Assembly (NCBI RefSeq): GCF_003590945.1
Contig: NZ_QYUK01000011.1
Coordinates: 2,694,001 to 2,758,000 of the forward strand
Source: Oleomonas cavernae
Lineage (GTDB): Bacteria > Pseudomonadota > Alphaproteobacteria > Zavarziniales > Zavarziniaceae
Reading direction: 5' to 3'
Length of the DNA: 64,000 nt
A program made the position numbers and the translations under genes. Positions 18,861 through 28,953 of the stretch are shown in pieces. Under the pieces are notes generated by a model. The model worked only from the letters and a program-made list of their open reading frames with translations, was not told where the DNA came from and searched no databases. The first letter of the stretch is position 1; each line of letters opens with the position of its first letter.

Positions 18861-19266
18861 GCAGAGCGTCCCCACCCCTCCGGCCAAGGCGGTGCCTAGT
18901 CTTCCCGTCGACGCGGACAGGCAGGCCTTCTTCGAGCCCTGGCAGGCCAAAGCGTTCGCGCTCACGGTGAGCCTCAACCAAGCCGGACTGTTCGCGTGGA
19001 ACGAATGGACCGAAGTCTTCGCGGCAGCGCTTGCAACCACCGATGCGCCCATGGCCGGAGCGTGGACCGAGGCCTCTGCCCGGGCCTATTATCTCTGCTG
19101 GCTGGAGGCCCTGGAGCGGCTGATAGCCCGCCATGGCATGGCGGACGCCGCCACGCTCAAGACCGTCGCCGAAGCCTGGAAGCGGGCGGCGGAGGCGACG
19201 CCGCACGGCGCGCCGATCCGTTACGAGGCGCACCTTCCCGAGTCGGGCGGGCCGGGACGGCCCTAG
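18847..19266 (+). CDS. Nitrile hydratase accessory (activator) protein
   Basis: About 139 residues resembling the N-terminal part of a nitrile hydratase beta subunit (FFEPWQAKAFALTVSLNQAG, FAWNEWTEVFAAAL, YYLCWLEALERLIARHGM), the hallmark of the small activator proteins that deliver cobalt to the alpha subunit. There is no ATG near the beginning. TTG 18847 overlaps the beta-subunit stop and keeps the operon coupled; GTG 18892 is the alternative. Its stop overlaps the tamB stop on the other strand by four bases. Confidence 0.85.
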   Translation: MSPSEQSVPTPPAKAVPSLPVDADRQAFFEPWQAKAFALTVSLNQAGLFAWNEWTEVFAAALATTDAPMAGAWTEASARAYYLCWLEALERLIARHGMADAATLKTVAEAWKRAAEATPHGAPIRYEAHLPESGGPGRP

Positions 19267-22200
19267 TAGTCGAATTTGTAGTTGAGGCCGACGCCGGTGT
19301 TGTTCGCCTGGCCGATATTGCCTTCGACCGTGACGCGCGGATAGACCTCGACCTCGATATTGACCGAGCCCGAATCCGGCGTCAGGCCCTGCGAGAAGCC
19401 CAGGTAGACACCCTCGGCGACATAGCGCCCGGCCGACAAGGTACTGCCCGACAGGGCACTGCCGCCGCCCGAGCCGCTTGATTCCGTGTCGCTGGAGCCG
19501 ACATCCAACCGGTCCAGCCCCAAGGCATCGCGGGCGCCGCCCAGCACGCCGCCGCCGCCCTTGCCCGAGAGTTCCAGCGCCGTCTGGCCCAGGCGCACCG
19601 CCTGGCTGGCCGACAGGTTGGAGACCGAACGGCCGAACAGGACGCGGCTGAGCACCTCGTCATTGGGCAGGGCAGGATCGGACGACAACTCGATCTTCAG
19701 GGCCGTCACCGGGCCGCTGATGGTGATGGTCGCCTCGACGTCGTCGGCAGGCGCCGAGGAGATGACCTTCAGTTGCGGCGGAGCGGAAAGACCGGAGGGG
19801 AAGGTCAGGGACCCTTCGGAAATCTTGAAGCTGCGGCCGGCCAGGGCATAGGTGCCGCGGACGACCTCGAAACCGCCGCGCACATCAGGCTTGGTGATCG
19901 GCCCCTGGACCTTGAGGGTTCCGCGCCATTCGCTGTCCAGGCCGCGGCCGCGCACGAAGAACTGGCCCGGCGCCGTGACCGTCAGCTCGATCCGGCCGAT
20001 CTTGGGGGGTGCTGCCTCGCCCTCCTGCGCGGTCGGGCTCAACGCCTTCGGCTCGTCGGCCGCGGCCTTGGCCGGATCGCGCACCTCGACCACCGGCACC
20101 GAGGGCGGAATCTTCGAGGCGATCTCGATATCGCCGCTGCGGATGATGACGTCGCCCTTGATCTCGGGCGCCGTCAAGGTGCCGCCCAGGGCGACATCCA
20201 GGTCGCCCCTGGTGGTGGCAAGATCCAGGCGCGTGAAGCGGAAGCCCTGCGCCTTGATGGCACCGTTCAAGGCGAAGTCGCCGTCGGCCAGCCGGCTGCC
20301 CGCGCCCGAACCGCTCAGCTTGCCGCCCGAGCCGTCGTCGCCGCTCAAGGTCTCGATGGTCATGCGGTCATTGGTGAAAGCGACGGCAAGGGTCAGGTTG
20401 CGCAGTTCCAGGCCCGAGACGCTGTGCACCACCAGACCCTGGTCCAAGGTCAGGCGGCCGGACGGGCGCGGGGCGCCGAGCGGGCCGCTGACGGTCAGGT
20501 CCAAGGCCAGCTTGCCGCGGATCTGGTTCTCGCCGATCGGCAGGATCGGCGCCAGCCGCCGCAGGTCGGCATCGACCTTGGCCACGACGTTCATTTCGCC
20601 CTTTTCCGCCGGCAGGGGAATGCCGCCGTCGACCCGCACCGGCACGCTGCCGGTAACAACCAGCGTGGCCCCTATCGCGCCGCTGGTCTTCACGTCCAGC
20701 CGCGCGGTGTTGCCCGACCAGTCGATCTTGGCGTCGACGTCGATTTCGGGCACATCGGCGGCCGCGATATCGAGGCCGACGGAGGGCGGCGGCTTGATCT
20801 TGCGCGCGGCCAGGATCAGGGCACCGGTGTTGCCCTTGATGGTCAGGTCGATGTCGGCCGTGCCGGTGGGCAAATCGGCCTCGCCGGCCAGGGGCTCGAG
20901 ATCAGCGAAATTGAAGCCCGCAACCTTGATCGTGCCACTGGCGGCGGCCCCCAGGGCCACGTCCCCGGTTATCCGCGCCTGGCCGAAGGCAAGGGCCAGG
21001 CCCTTGAGGCGCGTGGCCGCGCTGAGCGAAACCTCCAGCGGCTTCTCCAGGCGCAGCGGCGTGGTGCCCACGGCACCGTCCAGGCTGGCCAGGGTAACCC
21101 TTGCCGCGTCGCCCCCCTGGTAGCGCCCCTCGAGGCCCAGGCGCATCTCGGCCGGCAGCTTGCCCGCCGTGGCGATGTCGAAGGCGACATCGTTGAAGCT
21201 GGCCAGATCCGCCTTGAGCGACAGCGTATCGACCACCGTCGTGCCGCTGACGAGGTTGCCGACCTCGACCGTGGCCCTGCCCTTGCCCGCCCCCAGCAGA
21301 TCGTCGAGCGTCGCCTTGGCGCCCAACTGGGCCACCGTGACACCGGCGGCGGCGATGCCGCTCCCCGCCAGCGTCACATCGGCCCCCTGCCCGCCATTGC
21401 GCGGCGCAATCGCCAGGTCGACCGCCAGGCGGCCGGCCAGCGCTTGCCCGGCCACGGCGGACAGGCTGCGCAGGTCGGCCGCGGTCAGCTTGATCGCCCC
21501 CGTGGCCAAGCCGTCCTCCAGGCCATAGGCGAGATCGCCGGCAAGCTTGGCGCCCAGCACCTCGGCCAGCAGGTTGGACAAGGTCAGCTTCTTGCCGTCG
21601 AAGGCGAGGTCGGTCCCCAGCCTGGTCGGATAGGCGCCGCCGGTGGTCAGGTCCAGGCGACCGGTGGAGGCCCCGGCCGGGTTGGGACTTGCCACCAGCA
21701 CCAGTTGCGGATCGCCGAAGGCGGTGCCGCCGGCCGCCACCCCCGTCCCGTTCAGCTTGACGTCGATCACGGGGATCGTCGCCGTCCCGCCGATCGTCCC
21801 GTCGAGCACGATGCTGCCCGACAGGCCGGCGACGCCCAGCCGGGCCAGGTCATCGGCCTTGACGCTCAACACCGCCTCGATGGCACCGCTGAGCAGATCG
21901 AACTCGGCCTTGCCGTCGACCGTGGCCGCCGCCGTCACCACCGAGAGACGATCGAGCACCACCGGGCCGGTGTCGCTGTAACGGCCGGCCAGTGCCACGC
22001 GCGGCACCGGCCCCAGCAGGTGCGGCAGTTGGGCGTCACCCGCGATGTTCTCGCCGGTCACGGTCAGGTCGAAGGCCAGGTCCAGCGGCGTAATCGGCCC
22101 ATCGACCTTCACCGCCAGTTGCCCGGCGCCGGCAAGCCCGGCCTGCGGCAGCAGCGAAAGGTCGGGCACCGAACCGTCGATCGCGGCGACTATGGTGGTA

Positions 22201-23420
22201 AAGCCGTCGGCCAGTGCCGCCGTGCCCTTGAGGGTAACGCCGGGCGCCACCACCTCGATCCGGCCGAAGGTGGCACTGCCGGCGGCGAGGTCGGCTGTGC
22301 CGACCAGCATCACACGGCCGGGCCGGAACGCGGGCGGTACCTGCGCCAGGGCCGCCAGGTCCAGGGCGGGATCGATGGTGACCGTGGCATCGATCGTCGC
22401 GGCGCTGCCGCCTGCCAACTGACCCTTGAGGGCAAGGCTCAACCCCTTGGCGCCGATATTGAGGTGCCGCAGGTCGATGACCTCGCCGGCCATCCCACCG
22501 GCAAGGTCCAGGCTGATGCCGTCGACCGCCAGCGGCGCCAGATCGGGCGGCAGGAACGGGCCAGGATCGGCCTTGGCCGTCAGCGCCAGGGTGATCGCGC
22601 CGTCGGCTGCCCGGCCCAGGGTGAGGCGTCCGTTGAGGCCGGCGCCGGCCGCGGCCGCTTCCAGGTCGGCGGCAAAGCCCGACAAGGGGCCTTCGCCCGC
22701 GAGGCGGACGTGGATGGGCCGGTCGGCCGGCAGCCCGGCCAGGCGCGAAATCGGCCCGCCCGCCGGATCGTCCAGCAGCAGCGACAGGGTCAGGTGATCG
22801 TCCTGCGGGCGATGACGGGCATCGATGTCCAGCCTGGTCGAGACCGCGCCGTCGATGGGCGCCAGGGCCAGGACAACGCCCGCCGTGCCGTCGCCCTCGA
22901 CCCCGATATGGCCGCTCAGGGCAAACCGGGTCGCCTCGCCCGCCAGGGCCGGGCCCAGAATGATCTCGGGCACCGCCAGGCGGTCGAGGGCCAGGCCCTT
23001 GGGCAGTTGCGGCATGGTGAAGCCGGCTTCATCGGCCGGCGGTTCGGGCGCCGGCACGGTCGACGGGGCTGGCAGGCGGTCGAGGGCGATGCGCCGGGCT
23101 TCCACCCGTTCGACATGAATGCGGCCGCCCAGCAGGGCCCAGGGGTCGAGCGACACCACGGCGTCGTCGACGGTCAGCCAGATCCCTTGCGCGTCGCCCA
23201 GTTCCACCTTGGCCAGGCGCGGCCCGAAGGGCAGGCCGCCAGCCAGGCCGTCCAGCTTGATGGTCATGTCGGGCGAGGAGATCGCCGCCGAGACATAGTC
23301 ACCCAGGGCGCGCTGCAGTGCGGGAATCTGCAGGGCGCCGATCAGGGCGAGCAGCAGGGCCAGCACGCCCCCCAGCGTGATGCCCAGCCATTTCAGGGTG
23401 CGGCGCAGGATGGGATACAT
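19263..23420 (-). CDS. tamB: TamB, inner-membrane anchored lipid-transport/assembly protein
   Basis: A 1385-residue AsmA/TamB-family protein. One N-terminal transmembrane helix (WLGITLGGVLALLLALIGAL, residues ~11-30) anchors it in the inner membrane. The remainder is a very long repetitive beta-strand periplasmic region rich in VxLxG and xLxLT patterns that forms the hydrophobic groove. The conserved C-terminal DUF490 part is present: FVRGRGLDSEWRG, PDVRGGFEVVRGTYALAGRS, PNDEVLSRVLFGRSVSNL, and the terminal VEVYPRVTVEGNIG. The start ATG 23420 is preceded by AGGAGA. It lies 16 bases after tamA in one operon. Together they bridge inner and outer membranes and are implicated in phospholipid transport or outer-membrane protein assembly. 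Confidence 0.95.
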   Translation of the reverse strand: MYPILRRTLKWLGITLGGVLALLLALIGALQIPALQRALGDYVSAAISSPDMTIKLDGLAGGLPFGPRLAKVELGDAQGIWLTVDDAVVSLDPWALLGGRIHVERVEARRIALDRLPAPSTVPAPEPPADEAGFTMPQLPKGLALDRLAVPEIILGPALAGEATRFALSGHIGVEGDGTAGVVLALAPIDGAVSTRLDIDARHRPQDDHLTLSLLLDDPAGGPISRLAGLPADRPIHVRLAGEGPLSGFAADLEAAAAGAGLNGRLTLGRAADGAITLALTAKADPGPFLPPDLAPLAVDGISLDLAGGMAGEVIDLRHLNIGAKGLSLALKGQLAGGSAATIDATVTIDPALDLAALAQVPPAFRPGRVMLVGTADLAAGSATFGRIEVVAPGVTLKGTAALADGFTTIVAAIDGSVPDLSLLPQAGLAGAGQLAVKVDGPITPLDLAFDLTVTGENIAGDAQLPHLLGPVPRVALAGRYSDTGPVVLDRLSVVTAAATVDGKAEFDLLSGAIEAVLSVKADDLARLGVAGLSGSIVLDGTIGGTATIPVIDVKLNGTGVAAGGTAFGDPQLVLVASPNPAGASTGRLDLTTGGAYPTRLGTDLAFDGKKLTLSNLLAEVLGAKLAGDLAYGLEDGLATGAIKLTAADLRSLSAVAGQALAGRLAVDLAIAPRNGGQGADVTLAGSGIAAAGVTVAQLGAKATLDDLLGAGKGRATVEVGNLVSGTTVVDTLSLKADLASFNDVAFDIATAGKLPAEMRLGLEGRYQGGDAARVTLASLDGAVGTTPLRLEKPLEVSLSAATRLKGLALAFGQARITGDVALGAAASGTIKVAGFNFADLEPLAGEADLPTGTADIDLTIKGNTGALILAARKIKPPPSVGLDIAAADVPEIDVDAKIDWSGNTARLDVKTSGAIGATLVVTGSVPVRVDGGIPLPAEKGEMNVVAKVDADLRRLAPILPIGENQIRGKLALDLTVSGPLGAPRPSGRLTLDQGLVVHSVSGLELRNLTLAVAFTNDRMTIETLSGDDGSGGKLSGSGAGSRLADGDFALNGAIKAQGFRFTRLDLATTRGDLDVALGGTLTAPEIKGDVIIRSGDIEIASKIPPSVPVVEVRDPAKAAADEPKALSPTAQEGEAAPPKIGRIELTVTAPGQFFVRGRGLDSEWRGTLKVQGPITKPDVRGGFEVVRGTYALAGRSFKISEGSLTFPSGLSAPPQLKVISSAPADDVEATITISGPVTALKIELSSDPALPNDEVLSRVLFGRSVSNLSASQAVRLGQTALELSGKGGGGVLGGARDALGLDRLDVGSSDTESSGSGGGSALSGSTLSAGRYVAEGVYLGFSQGLTPDSGSVNIEVEVYPRVTVEGNIGQANNTGVGLNYKFDY

Positions 23421-23436
23421 GATGTCTCTCCTCGCC

Positions 23437-25245
23437 CTAGAACGCCTGGCCGATCGAGATATAGATCTGCACGATATCGTCGCTGTCGCGCTGGCCGATG
23501 ACCGGGGTCGCGACGTCCAGGCGCAGCGGCCCGATCGGCGAGAGATAGCGCAGGCCGAGGCCGGCGCCGCCGAACAGGTCGGCACCGAAGTCGGGCGTCG
23601 ATTCTTCGTAGACGCTGCCGAAATCGAAGAACGGGACGATGCCGATCTCGGGCGTCACGCGCCAGCGCATCTCGATCCCGCCGGTGAAGATCGACTTGCC
23701 GCCCGTCGCCTTGCCGTCGTCGCCCAGCGGCCCGGCGACCTGATAGCCGAAGCCGCGAATGGAATCGCCGCCGCCGGCATAGAAGCGCTTGTCCGCCGGC
23801 AAGGACAGGGTCGCGCCGCCGAAGGTCGCCCCGACCGAGCCGCGCAGGGCCAGCACATAGTCTTCCTCCCGGTCCAACGGCAGGTAGACCGAGGCCGTCG
23901 CCCGGCTGATGACGAAGGTACCGGCAGTGCCGGCCACGTCGTAATAGGGCGTCACCGAAAAGGTCAGGCGATGGCCCCGCGTCGGGTCCAGGGCATTGTT
24001 GGAAGTATCCTGGCGGGCAACCATGGGAATGCCGACCAGCGAGTAATCCTCGGTGCCGCCGGTATCGACGATATGGCTCTGCTCGAAGGTCAGGCCGCCC
24101 GAGAAGAACCATTGCGGCGAATAGCGCCATTCGAGGCCGCCGCCGATCAGCAGGGAGTCGATGTCGTAGGCGTCGAGCTGCTGCGACAGCGCCTTGACCT
24201 GGGCGACGAGGTCGACGCCGTGCCATTCGAAGTCGGGCTTGCGCGCCTTGGCTTCCAGGCTGTAGCCGTTCTGGGCGAAATCGCCCGTCACCCGCAGCGA
24301 CTCGCGTCCGCCCAGCAGGTTGCGGTGTTCCCAGAACACGCGCACGCCGGCGCCCTCGCTGGTCGAATAGCGCAGGCCGCCGCCGATGGTCCGCGGCTTG
24401 CCTTCCTCCAACTTGATCGAGATCGGCGCGGCGCCGTCCGCCGCCGGGCGGTCGAGATCGATCGTGACGGTGCGGAACAGGCCGGTCTCGACGAAGGCGC
24501 GGCGGGTCTCCTCGACCTCGTCCATGTTGACCGTGTCGCCTTCCTTCCAGGTGACCAGCATCCGCGCCGGCTTGTCCTTCAGCCGCTCCAGCCCCTCGAA
24601 CCGCACCGGGCCATAGGTCACCAGCGGACCGTAGTCGATCGCCCAGGTGACGTTCACCACGCGCGCCGCCCGGTCCAGCACGGCGTCGCGCCGGGCCACC
24701 TTGGCAAAGGGACGGCCGCGGCGGCCCAGGTCGGCGAGGATCGTCCCCTCGGTATCGAGCACCGCCTGGGCGGTGTAGGGCTGGCCCGGCTTCAGCGCCA
24801 TAAAAAGGGTATTGGGCGACAGGGCGGGGCCCAGCGGCACGCCGCCGGGATCGGTCAGGGTGACGGCGCCGACCTCGTAGCGGCTGCCCGCCTCGACCCG
24901 GATCTTCACCGGCACCGGGGCCTGCTCCTCGCCCAGTTCGACATCGACCGCGGCATCGTAATAGCCGTAGGCGTTGAGAATCTGCCGGATCCGCTCGACA
25001 TCGCCGCGAACCCGGGCCCGCAGGGCGGTGACGCTGGGCGGCGGCTTGTCGCCCAAGGTGATCAACTCGCTGGTTTCGCCGAACAGGGACTTTGTCGTGT
25101 CGTCGGGCAGGCCGCTCAGGTCGAGCTTATAGGGGACGTCGGCCCGGGCGGGGGCCACGGCGAGCGCAAGCGCGGCAACCAGCAACGCCAGCACACCACC
25201 CCTGCGGCGGCCGGTGGCCGCCAAGGCTTTCACGCGGAACCGCAT
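23437..25245 (-). CDS. tamA: TamA, outer-membrane Omp85-family protein
   Basis: 602 residues. The N-terminal signal peptide (GVLALLVAALALAVAPARA) is followed by POTRA-type domains at about residues 40-270 (VTLTDPGGVPLGPALSPNTL; FAKVARRDAVLDRAARVVNV). A C-terminal 16-strand barrel follows, with the diagnostic loop motif RFYAGGGDSIRGFGYQ and a barrel-ending strand VQIYISIGQAF that finishes in Phe, the outer-membrane targeting signal. It is the outer-membrane partner of TamB, whose gene follows by 16 bases. The start is only 20 bases from the divergent pyrD start, so the two promoters must overlap the neighbouring coding regions. Confidence 0.95.
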   Translation of the reverse strand: MRFRVKALAATGRRRGGVLALLVAALALAVAPARADVPYKLDLSGLPDDTTKSLFGETSELITLGDKPPPSVTALRARVRGDVERIRQILNAYGYYDAAVDVELGEEQAPVPVKIRVEAGSRYEVGAVTLTDPGGVPLGPALSPNTLFMALKPGQPYTAQAVLDTEGTILADLGRRGRPFAKVARRDAVLDRAARVVNVTWAIDYGPLVTYGPVRFEGLERLKDKPARMLVTWKEGDTVNMDEVEETRRAFVETGLFRTVTIDLDRPAADGAAPISIKLEEGKPRTIGGGLRYSTSEGAGVRVFWEHRNLLGGRESLRVTGDFAQNGYSLEAKARKPDFEWHGVDLVAQVKALSQQLDAYDIDSLLIGGGLEWRYSPQWFFSGGLTFEQSHIVDTGGTEDYSLVGIPMVARQDTSNNALDPTRGHRLTFSVTPYYDVAGTAGTFVISRATASVYLPLDREEDYVLALRGSVGATFGGATLSLPADKRFYAGGGDSIRGFGYQVAGPLGDDGKATGGKSIFTGGIEMRWRVTPEIGIVPFFDFGSVYEESTPDFGADLFGGAGLGLRYLSPIGPLRLDVATPVIGQRDSDDIVQIYISIGQAF

Positions 25246-25265
25246 TCCGCTAGCGTCCCCTCATC

Positions 25266-26344
25266 ATGCGCAACACCTCTTCCGCCCCGTTGGGTTGGTA
25301 TCGCCTGGCTTGGCCGATACTCAGGCACCTCGATCCCGAAACCGCCCACGGCCTGGCCCTGGGGGCCTTGCGCCGGGGCTTGCTGCCGCCTTGCGGGCGT
25401 GCCGACCCGGCTCGTCTTCGCGTCACCGCGATGGGCATCGCCTTCGCGAATCCGGTCGGCCTGGCCGCCGGCTTCGACAAGAATGCCCTGGCAGCGGACC
25501 GCGTGTCTCGCCTGGGATTCGGTTTTGCCGAAATGGGCGGCGTCACCCCCAGGCCGCAGGCGGGCAATCCTCGCCCCAGACTGTTTCGCCTGGATGACGA
25601 CCTGGCGGCGATCAACCGCATGGGCTTCAACAATGACGGCGAAGCGGCGATTGCCGCGCGCGTGCGGGCGCGGCGCCGGCCGGGCTTGCCCCTGGGGGTG
25701 AACCTGGCCAGCAATACCGAGTCGGAGGCGCCGGCCGAGGATTTCGTTCGCCTGGTCCACACCTTCGCCCCCATCGCGGATTATTTGACGATCGACGTCT
25801 CGTGTCCCAACACCAGGAACGGCAGGCTGTTCCAGGATCCGGCGCGGCTGGACGATCTGCTGCGGCGCCTGCTCGAGGCGCGCGGCAGCCTGCGCACGCC
25901 GATGCTGGTCAAGCTCGCCTCGGACCTGTCACAGGCCGAGGCCCTGGCAATCGCCGAGGTCACCGTCCGCCACGGGCTGGCGGGCCTGGTGATCGCCAAT
26001 ACCAGCGCCGCCCGGCCCGACAGCCTGACGTCGCCCAAGAAGGCGGAACGCGGCGGCTTGTCCGGCCGGCCGATCTTCGAGGCCTCGACCGCCCTGCTTG
26101 CCGCCGTGCGCCGCAGCGTCGGCCCGGCCCCGTCCTGGTCGGGGTCGGCGGGGTGTTCAGCGGCGCGGATGCCTATGCCAAGATCAGGGCCGGGGCCAAC
26201 CTGCTCCAGCTCTATACCGCGCTGGTCTTCCGCGGCCCGCCGGTGGTCGCCGCGATCAAGCAGGAACTGGCCGCCTGCCTGGAGCGCGACGGCTTTGCTA
26301 GCGTTGCCGACGCGGTCGGCGACGGGGCGGCTACATCGCCGTGA
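25266..26344 (+). CDS. pyrD: Dihydroorotate dehydrogenase, class 2 (frameshifted near 26124)
   Basis: Oxidises dihydroorotate to orotate in pyrimidine synthesis, membrane-associated and quinone-linked. About 359 residues when repaired. Motifs: [71 protein letters not shown] and [11 protein letters not shown]. The frame shifts at the CCC run 26123-26125; one added C gives [20 protein letters not shown] and then [20 protein letters not shown], completing the FMN phosphate-binding loop. The N-terminal membrane-associating helices expected for class 2 are present ([20 protein letters not shown]). The stop overlaps the downstream converging gene by 14 bases. Confidence 0.9.
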
Positions 26345-27539
26345 GCTTGCCGCCCTTCCAGACATAGTAGACCACGCCCGGCTTGGTCAGGTCGCCCTTG
26401 GCATCGAAGGCGACATCGCCGATGACGGTGGGGAAGCTGTGGGAATGGATCGTCGTCGCCAGGCCGGCACCGTCGATCGCCGCGGCCGGATCCGGCTTCA
26501 GCAGCGGGCCCAGGGCGGCCGAGAGCACCTGCGCCGCCGCAAAGGTGGTCAGGACATAACCCGAAGGGTCGTGACCGGCCTGGGTCAGCCGCTCGATCGC
26601 CTTGGCGGCGGTGGGATAGTCCAGCGGGTTGCGGGCAAAGGTGATGATGGTGCCATCGGCAGCGGCGCCAGCCGCCTTGGCATAGTCGGGGCTGGCCAGG
26701 GCGTCCGGGCCTAGGATGGTCGCGGTCACGCCCGCCTCGCGCAGGGCCTTGACGAAGCTGCCCGCCGTCGCCGGCTCGGCCGCCACGAAGACCACACCCA
26801 GGCCGGCGCTGCGCGCCTTGGCGGCGGCCTGCTTGGGCGACAGGGCCGGCCCCAGCACCAGGTCGGCCGCCGCGTCGCCCAGTTCGAGCTTGGCCAGGCC
26901 GGCCTTGAACAGAAGGCTCAACTGCTGGCCATAGAGGGTGCCGTCGCGGACCACGCCGAATTTCTTGCCGGGCAGGGTCTGCTTGATCAGGGCGGCGGCG
27001 ATCAGGCCCTGGTAGTCGTCGCGCCAGACGCTGCGGAAGATGCCGGTTCCCTGGCCGGCCGCGCCGTCGGTCAGGCGCGGATCGGTCGAACCCGGCGTCA
27101 CCATCACCACCTGGGCCGGGGCATAGATGGCATAGGCCGCCTGGCTGGCCGCCGAGCAGAAATGGCCGATCACGGCCACGACCTTCTCGGCCACCAGGTC
27201 GGCCGCCGCGGCGCGCGCCCGGTCGGGATCGCAGCCGTCGTCCTTCTCGATCAGGGTGACCTTGCGCCCCTCGACACCGCCGTTGGTATTGATCACCTCG
27301 ACCGCGAAGCGGGCACCGATCTGCATCTGCTGGCCGAACGCTGCCTGCGGCCCGGTAAAGGGCCCCGCCAGGCCGATGACGAGAGGGGGCAAGTCGGCGG
27401 CGGGCGGGGTGGTGGCGGCCGTGCCGGCGCCGGCGGTATTGCCCGGTGCCGCCTGGCGCATCACGCTCTGGGTCCAGAACCACGCCGCCACGGCGGCCAG
27501 CACGAGCACGGCAACAAGAACCAGCACCAGCTTCCGCAT
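26331..27539 (-). CDS. Branched-chain amino acid-type periplasmic binding protein, membrane-anchored
   Basis: 402-residue type I periplasmic binding protein of the LivJ family ([65 protein letters not shown]). The disulfide cysteines of the family are kept (DDGCDP and GHFCS). Instead of a cleavable signal the N-terminus looks like a signal anchor ([19 protein letters not shown]) with no lipobox, so it may stay tethered to the inner membrane. ATG 27539 has AGGAG. It is a paralogue of the livJ gene just upstream on the same strand, which is separated by a terminator, so it probably has its own promoter. Its ligand is unknown. Confidence 0.88.
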   Translation of the reverse strand: MRKLVLVLVAVLVLAAVAAWFWTQSVMRQAAPGNTAGAGTAATTPPAADLPPLVIGLAGPFTGPQAAFGQQMQIGARFAVEVINTNGGVEGRKVTLIEKDDGCDPDRARAAAADLVAEKVVAVIGHFCSAASQAAYAIYAPAQVVMVTPGSTDPRLTDGAAGQGTGIFRSVWRDDYQGLIAAALIKQTLPGKKFGVVRDGTLYGQQLSLLFKAGLAKLELGDAAADLVLGPALSPKQAAAKARSAGLGVVFVAAEPATAGSFVKALREAGVTATILGPDALASPDYAKAAGAAADGTIITFARNPLDYPTAAKAIERLTQAGHDPSGYVLTTFAAAQVLSAALGPLLKPDPAAAIDGAGLATTIHSHSFPTVIGDVAFDAKGDLTKPGVVYYVWKGGKLTAM

Positions 27540-27640
27540 TACCCGTGCTCCTGCGAGGAGAATACTTCCGGCACGCTAGTCAGCCCCCCGATTCGACGCA
27601 ACCGCGACTGGCCCCAACCCGCCGGCTTCTGCCCTATTGC

Positions 27641-27675
27641 CAAACAAAAGGCCCGGCGGTTTCCCGCCGGGCCTT
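27641..27675 (-). terminator. Rho-independent terminator after livJ
   Basis: A perfect 12-base stem (AAGGCCCGGCGG at 27648-27659 and CCGCCGGGCCTT at 27664-27675) with a four-base loop, followed on the minus strand by a T-rich tract (TTTTGTTTG). It lies 24 bases past the livJ stop and separates livJ from the second binding-protein gene. Confidence 0.88.
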
Positions 27676-27698
27676 GCATTCAGCTGTCGAGAGGCCGC

Positions 27699-28817
27699 TT
27701 ACGGCTTCTCGGCGTAGGCGCCCTTGGACCAGATGTACATGACGTATTCCGGATCCTTGACGTCGCCCTTGGCATCGAAGCCCAGGGTGCCGAGGACGGT
27801 CGGGAAGGTGTTCGCGCGGATGTATTCCGACACTTTCTTGGTGTCGACGCCGCCCGAAGCCTTCACGGCACCGGCGAAGACCTGGATCGCCGCGTAGGTG
27901 TAGAGGGTGTAACCTTCAGGGTCGTAGCCGGCCGCCTTGAACTTGGCCACCACGTCCTTGGCGGTGTCCTTGTTGCGCGGGTCGGGTGCGAAGGTGAAGA
28001 GGAAGCCCTCGCCTGCCTCGCCGGCGATCGACCAGAACTCGGCAGTGTTCTGCGCATCGCCCGAGATGAAGGTCGCCTTCAGGCCCTGTTCGGCCGACTG
28101 GCGGATGATCAGGCCCGCCTCGGTGTGGTAGCCGCCGATGTAGACGACTTCGACGCCCGCGGCCTTCAGCTTGGAAACCAGGGCCGAGAAGTCCTTGTCG
28201 CCCTGGGTATAGGCTTCGTAGACGGCCGGCGGGGCGCCCAGTGCTTCGAGGCCCTTCTTGGTCTCGTCCGCCAGGCCCTTGCCGTAGGCCGACTTGTCGT
28301 GCAGGACGGCGACCTTCTTGCCCTTGAAGTTGGTCACGATGTACTTGGACGCGGTGGCGCCCTGGTAATCGTCACGGCCGCAGGTGCGGAAGATGTTGGT
28401 CCAGCCCTTGACGGCGGCCTCGTCGGTCAGCGCCGGGTTGGTCGAGGCGGGCGACATCTGCAGCACGTTGTTCTCGTTGTACACGGCCGAGGCCGGGATC
28501 GACGAGGACGAGCAGAAATGGCCGGCCACGAAGACCACGCCCTTGTTCACCAGGTCGTTGGCGACCGCCACGGCCTGCTTCGGGTCGCAGGCGTCGTCGC
28601 CGACTTCGAGCTTCAGTTTTTGGCCATTGACGCCGCCGGCGGCGTTGATGTCGGCAACCGCCTGTTCGGCACCGCGCTTCATCTGCTCGCCGAAGGCTGC
28701 ATACTGGCCGGTCATCGGACCCGCGGTCGCGATGGTAATGTCAGCATAGGCGGCACCGGCCACCGTCAGGCTGGCGAACAGGGCAACGGCTGCGAGCCCG
28801 GTTTTGAGCTGCTTCAT
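27699..28817 (-). CDS. livJ: Branched-chain amino acid ABC transporter, periplasmic binding protein
   Basis: 372 residues with a Sec signal peptide (LKTGLAAVALFASLTVAGAAYA) and a LivJ-type core: ITIATAGPMTGQYAAFGEQM, AVADINAAGGVNGQKL, VFVAGHFCSSSSIPAS and LQMSPASTNPALTDE. Cysteines in DDACDP and GHFCS form the family disulfide. ATG 28817 has GGAGGA; an upstream in-frame extension is not conserved. It is a separate unit from the livFGMH genes, which start further upstream on the same strand, and it ends at a strong terminator. It supplies substrate to that permease; leucine/isoleucine/valine specificity is assumed from the family. Confidence 0.93.
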   Translation of the reverse strand: MKQLKTGLAAVALFASLTVAGAAYADITIATAGPMTGQYAAFGEQMKRGAEQAVADINAAGGVNGQKLKLEVGDDACDPKQAVAVANDLVNKGVVFVAGHFCSSSSIPASAVYNENNVLQMSPASTNPALTDEAAVKGWTNIFRTCGRDDYQGATASKYIVTNFKGKKVAVLHDKSAYGKGLADETKKGLEALGAPPAVYEAYTQGDKDFSALVSKLKAAGVEVVYIGGYHTEAGLIIRQSAEQGLKATFISGDAQNTAEFWSIAGEAGEGFLFTFAPDPRNKDTAKDVVAKFKAAGYDPEGYTLYTYAAIQVFAGAVKASGGVDTKKVSEYIRANTFPTVLGTLGFDAKGDVKDPEYVMYIWSKGAYAEKP

Positions 28818-28953
28818 GCGATCCTCCGATATTCTCCCCCGACGCGCCCCCGGGCCGACATGGCTGGCGAGTGACACGCCGCGAGGCAAGAGCCTAGACA
28901 CAACAACACGGGGCACGCAACGGGGCGCATGCTCGAATCATGACAAGGCCTGA

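Noticed and set aside
19773-23501. A 1242-codon open frame on the plus strand across tamB
   Set aside because: Low-complexity Gln/Gly/Arg sequence, no family signature, and it lies wholly opposite a clear TamB coding frame.
23377-25701. A 774-codon plus-strand frame opposite tamA and running into pyrD in another frame
   Set aside because: No conserved motifs; tamA and pyrD explain both stretches.
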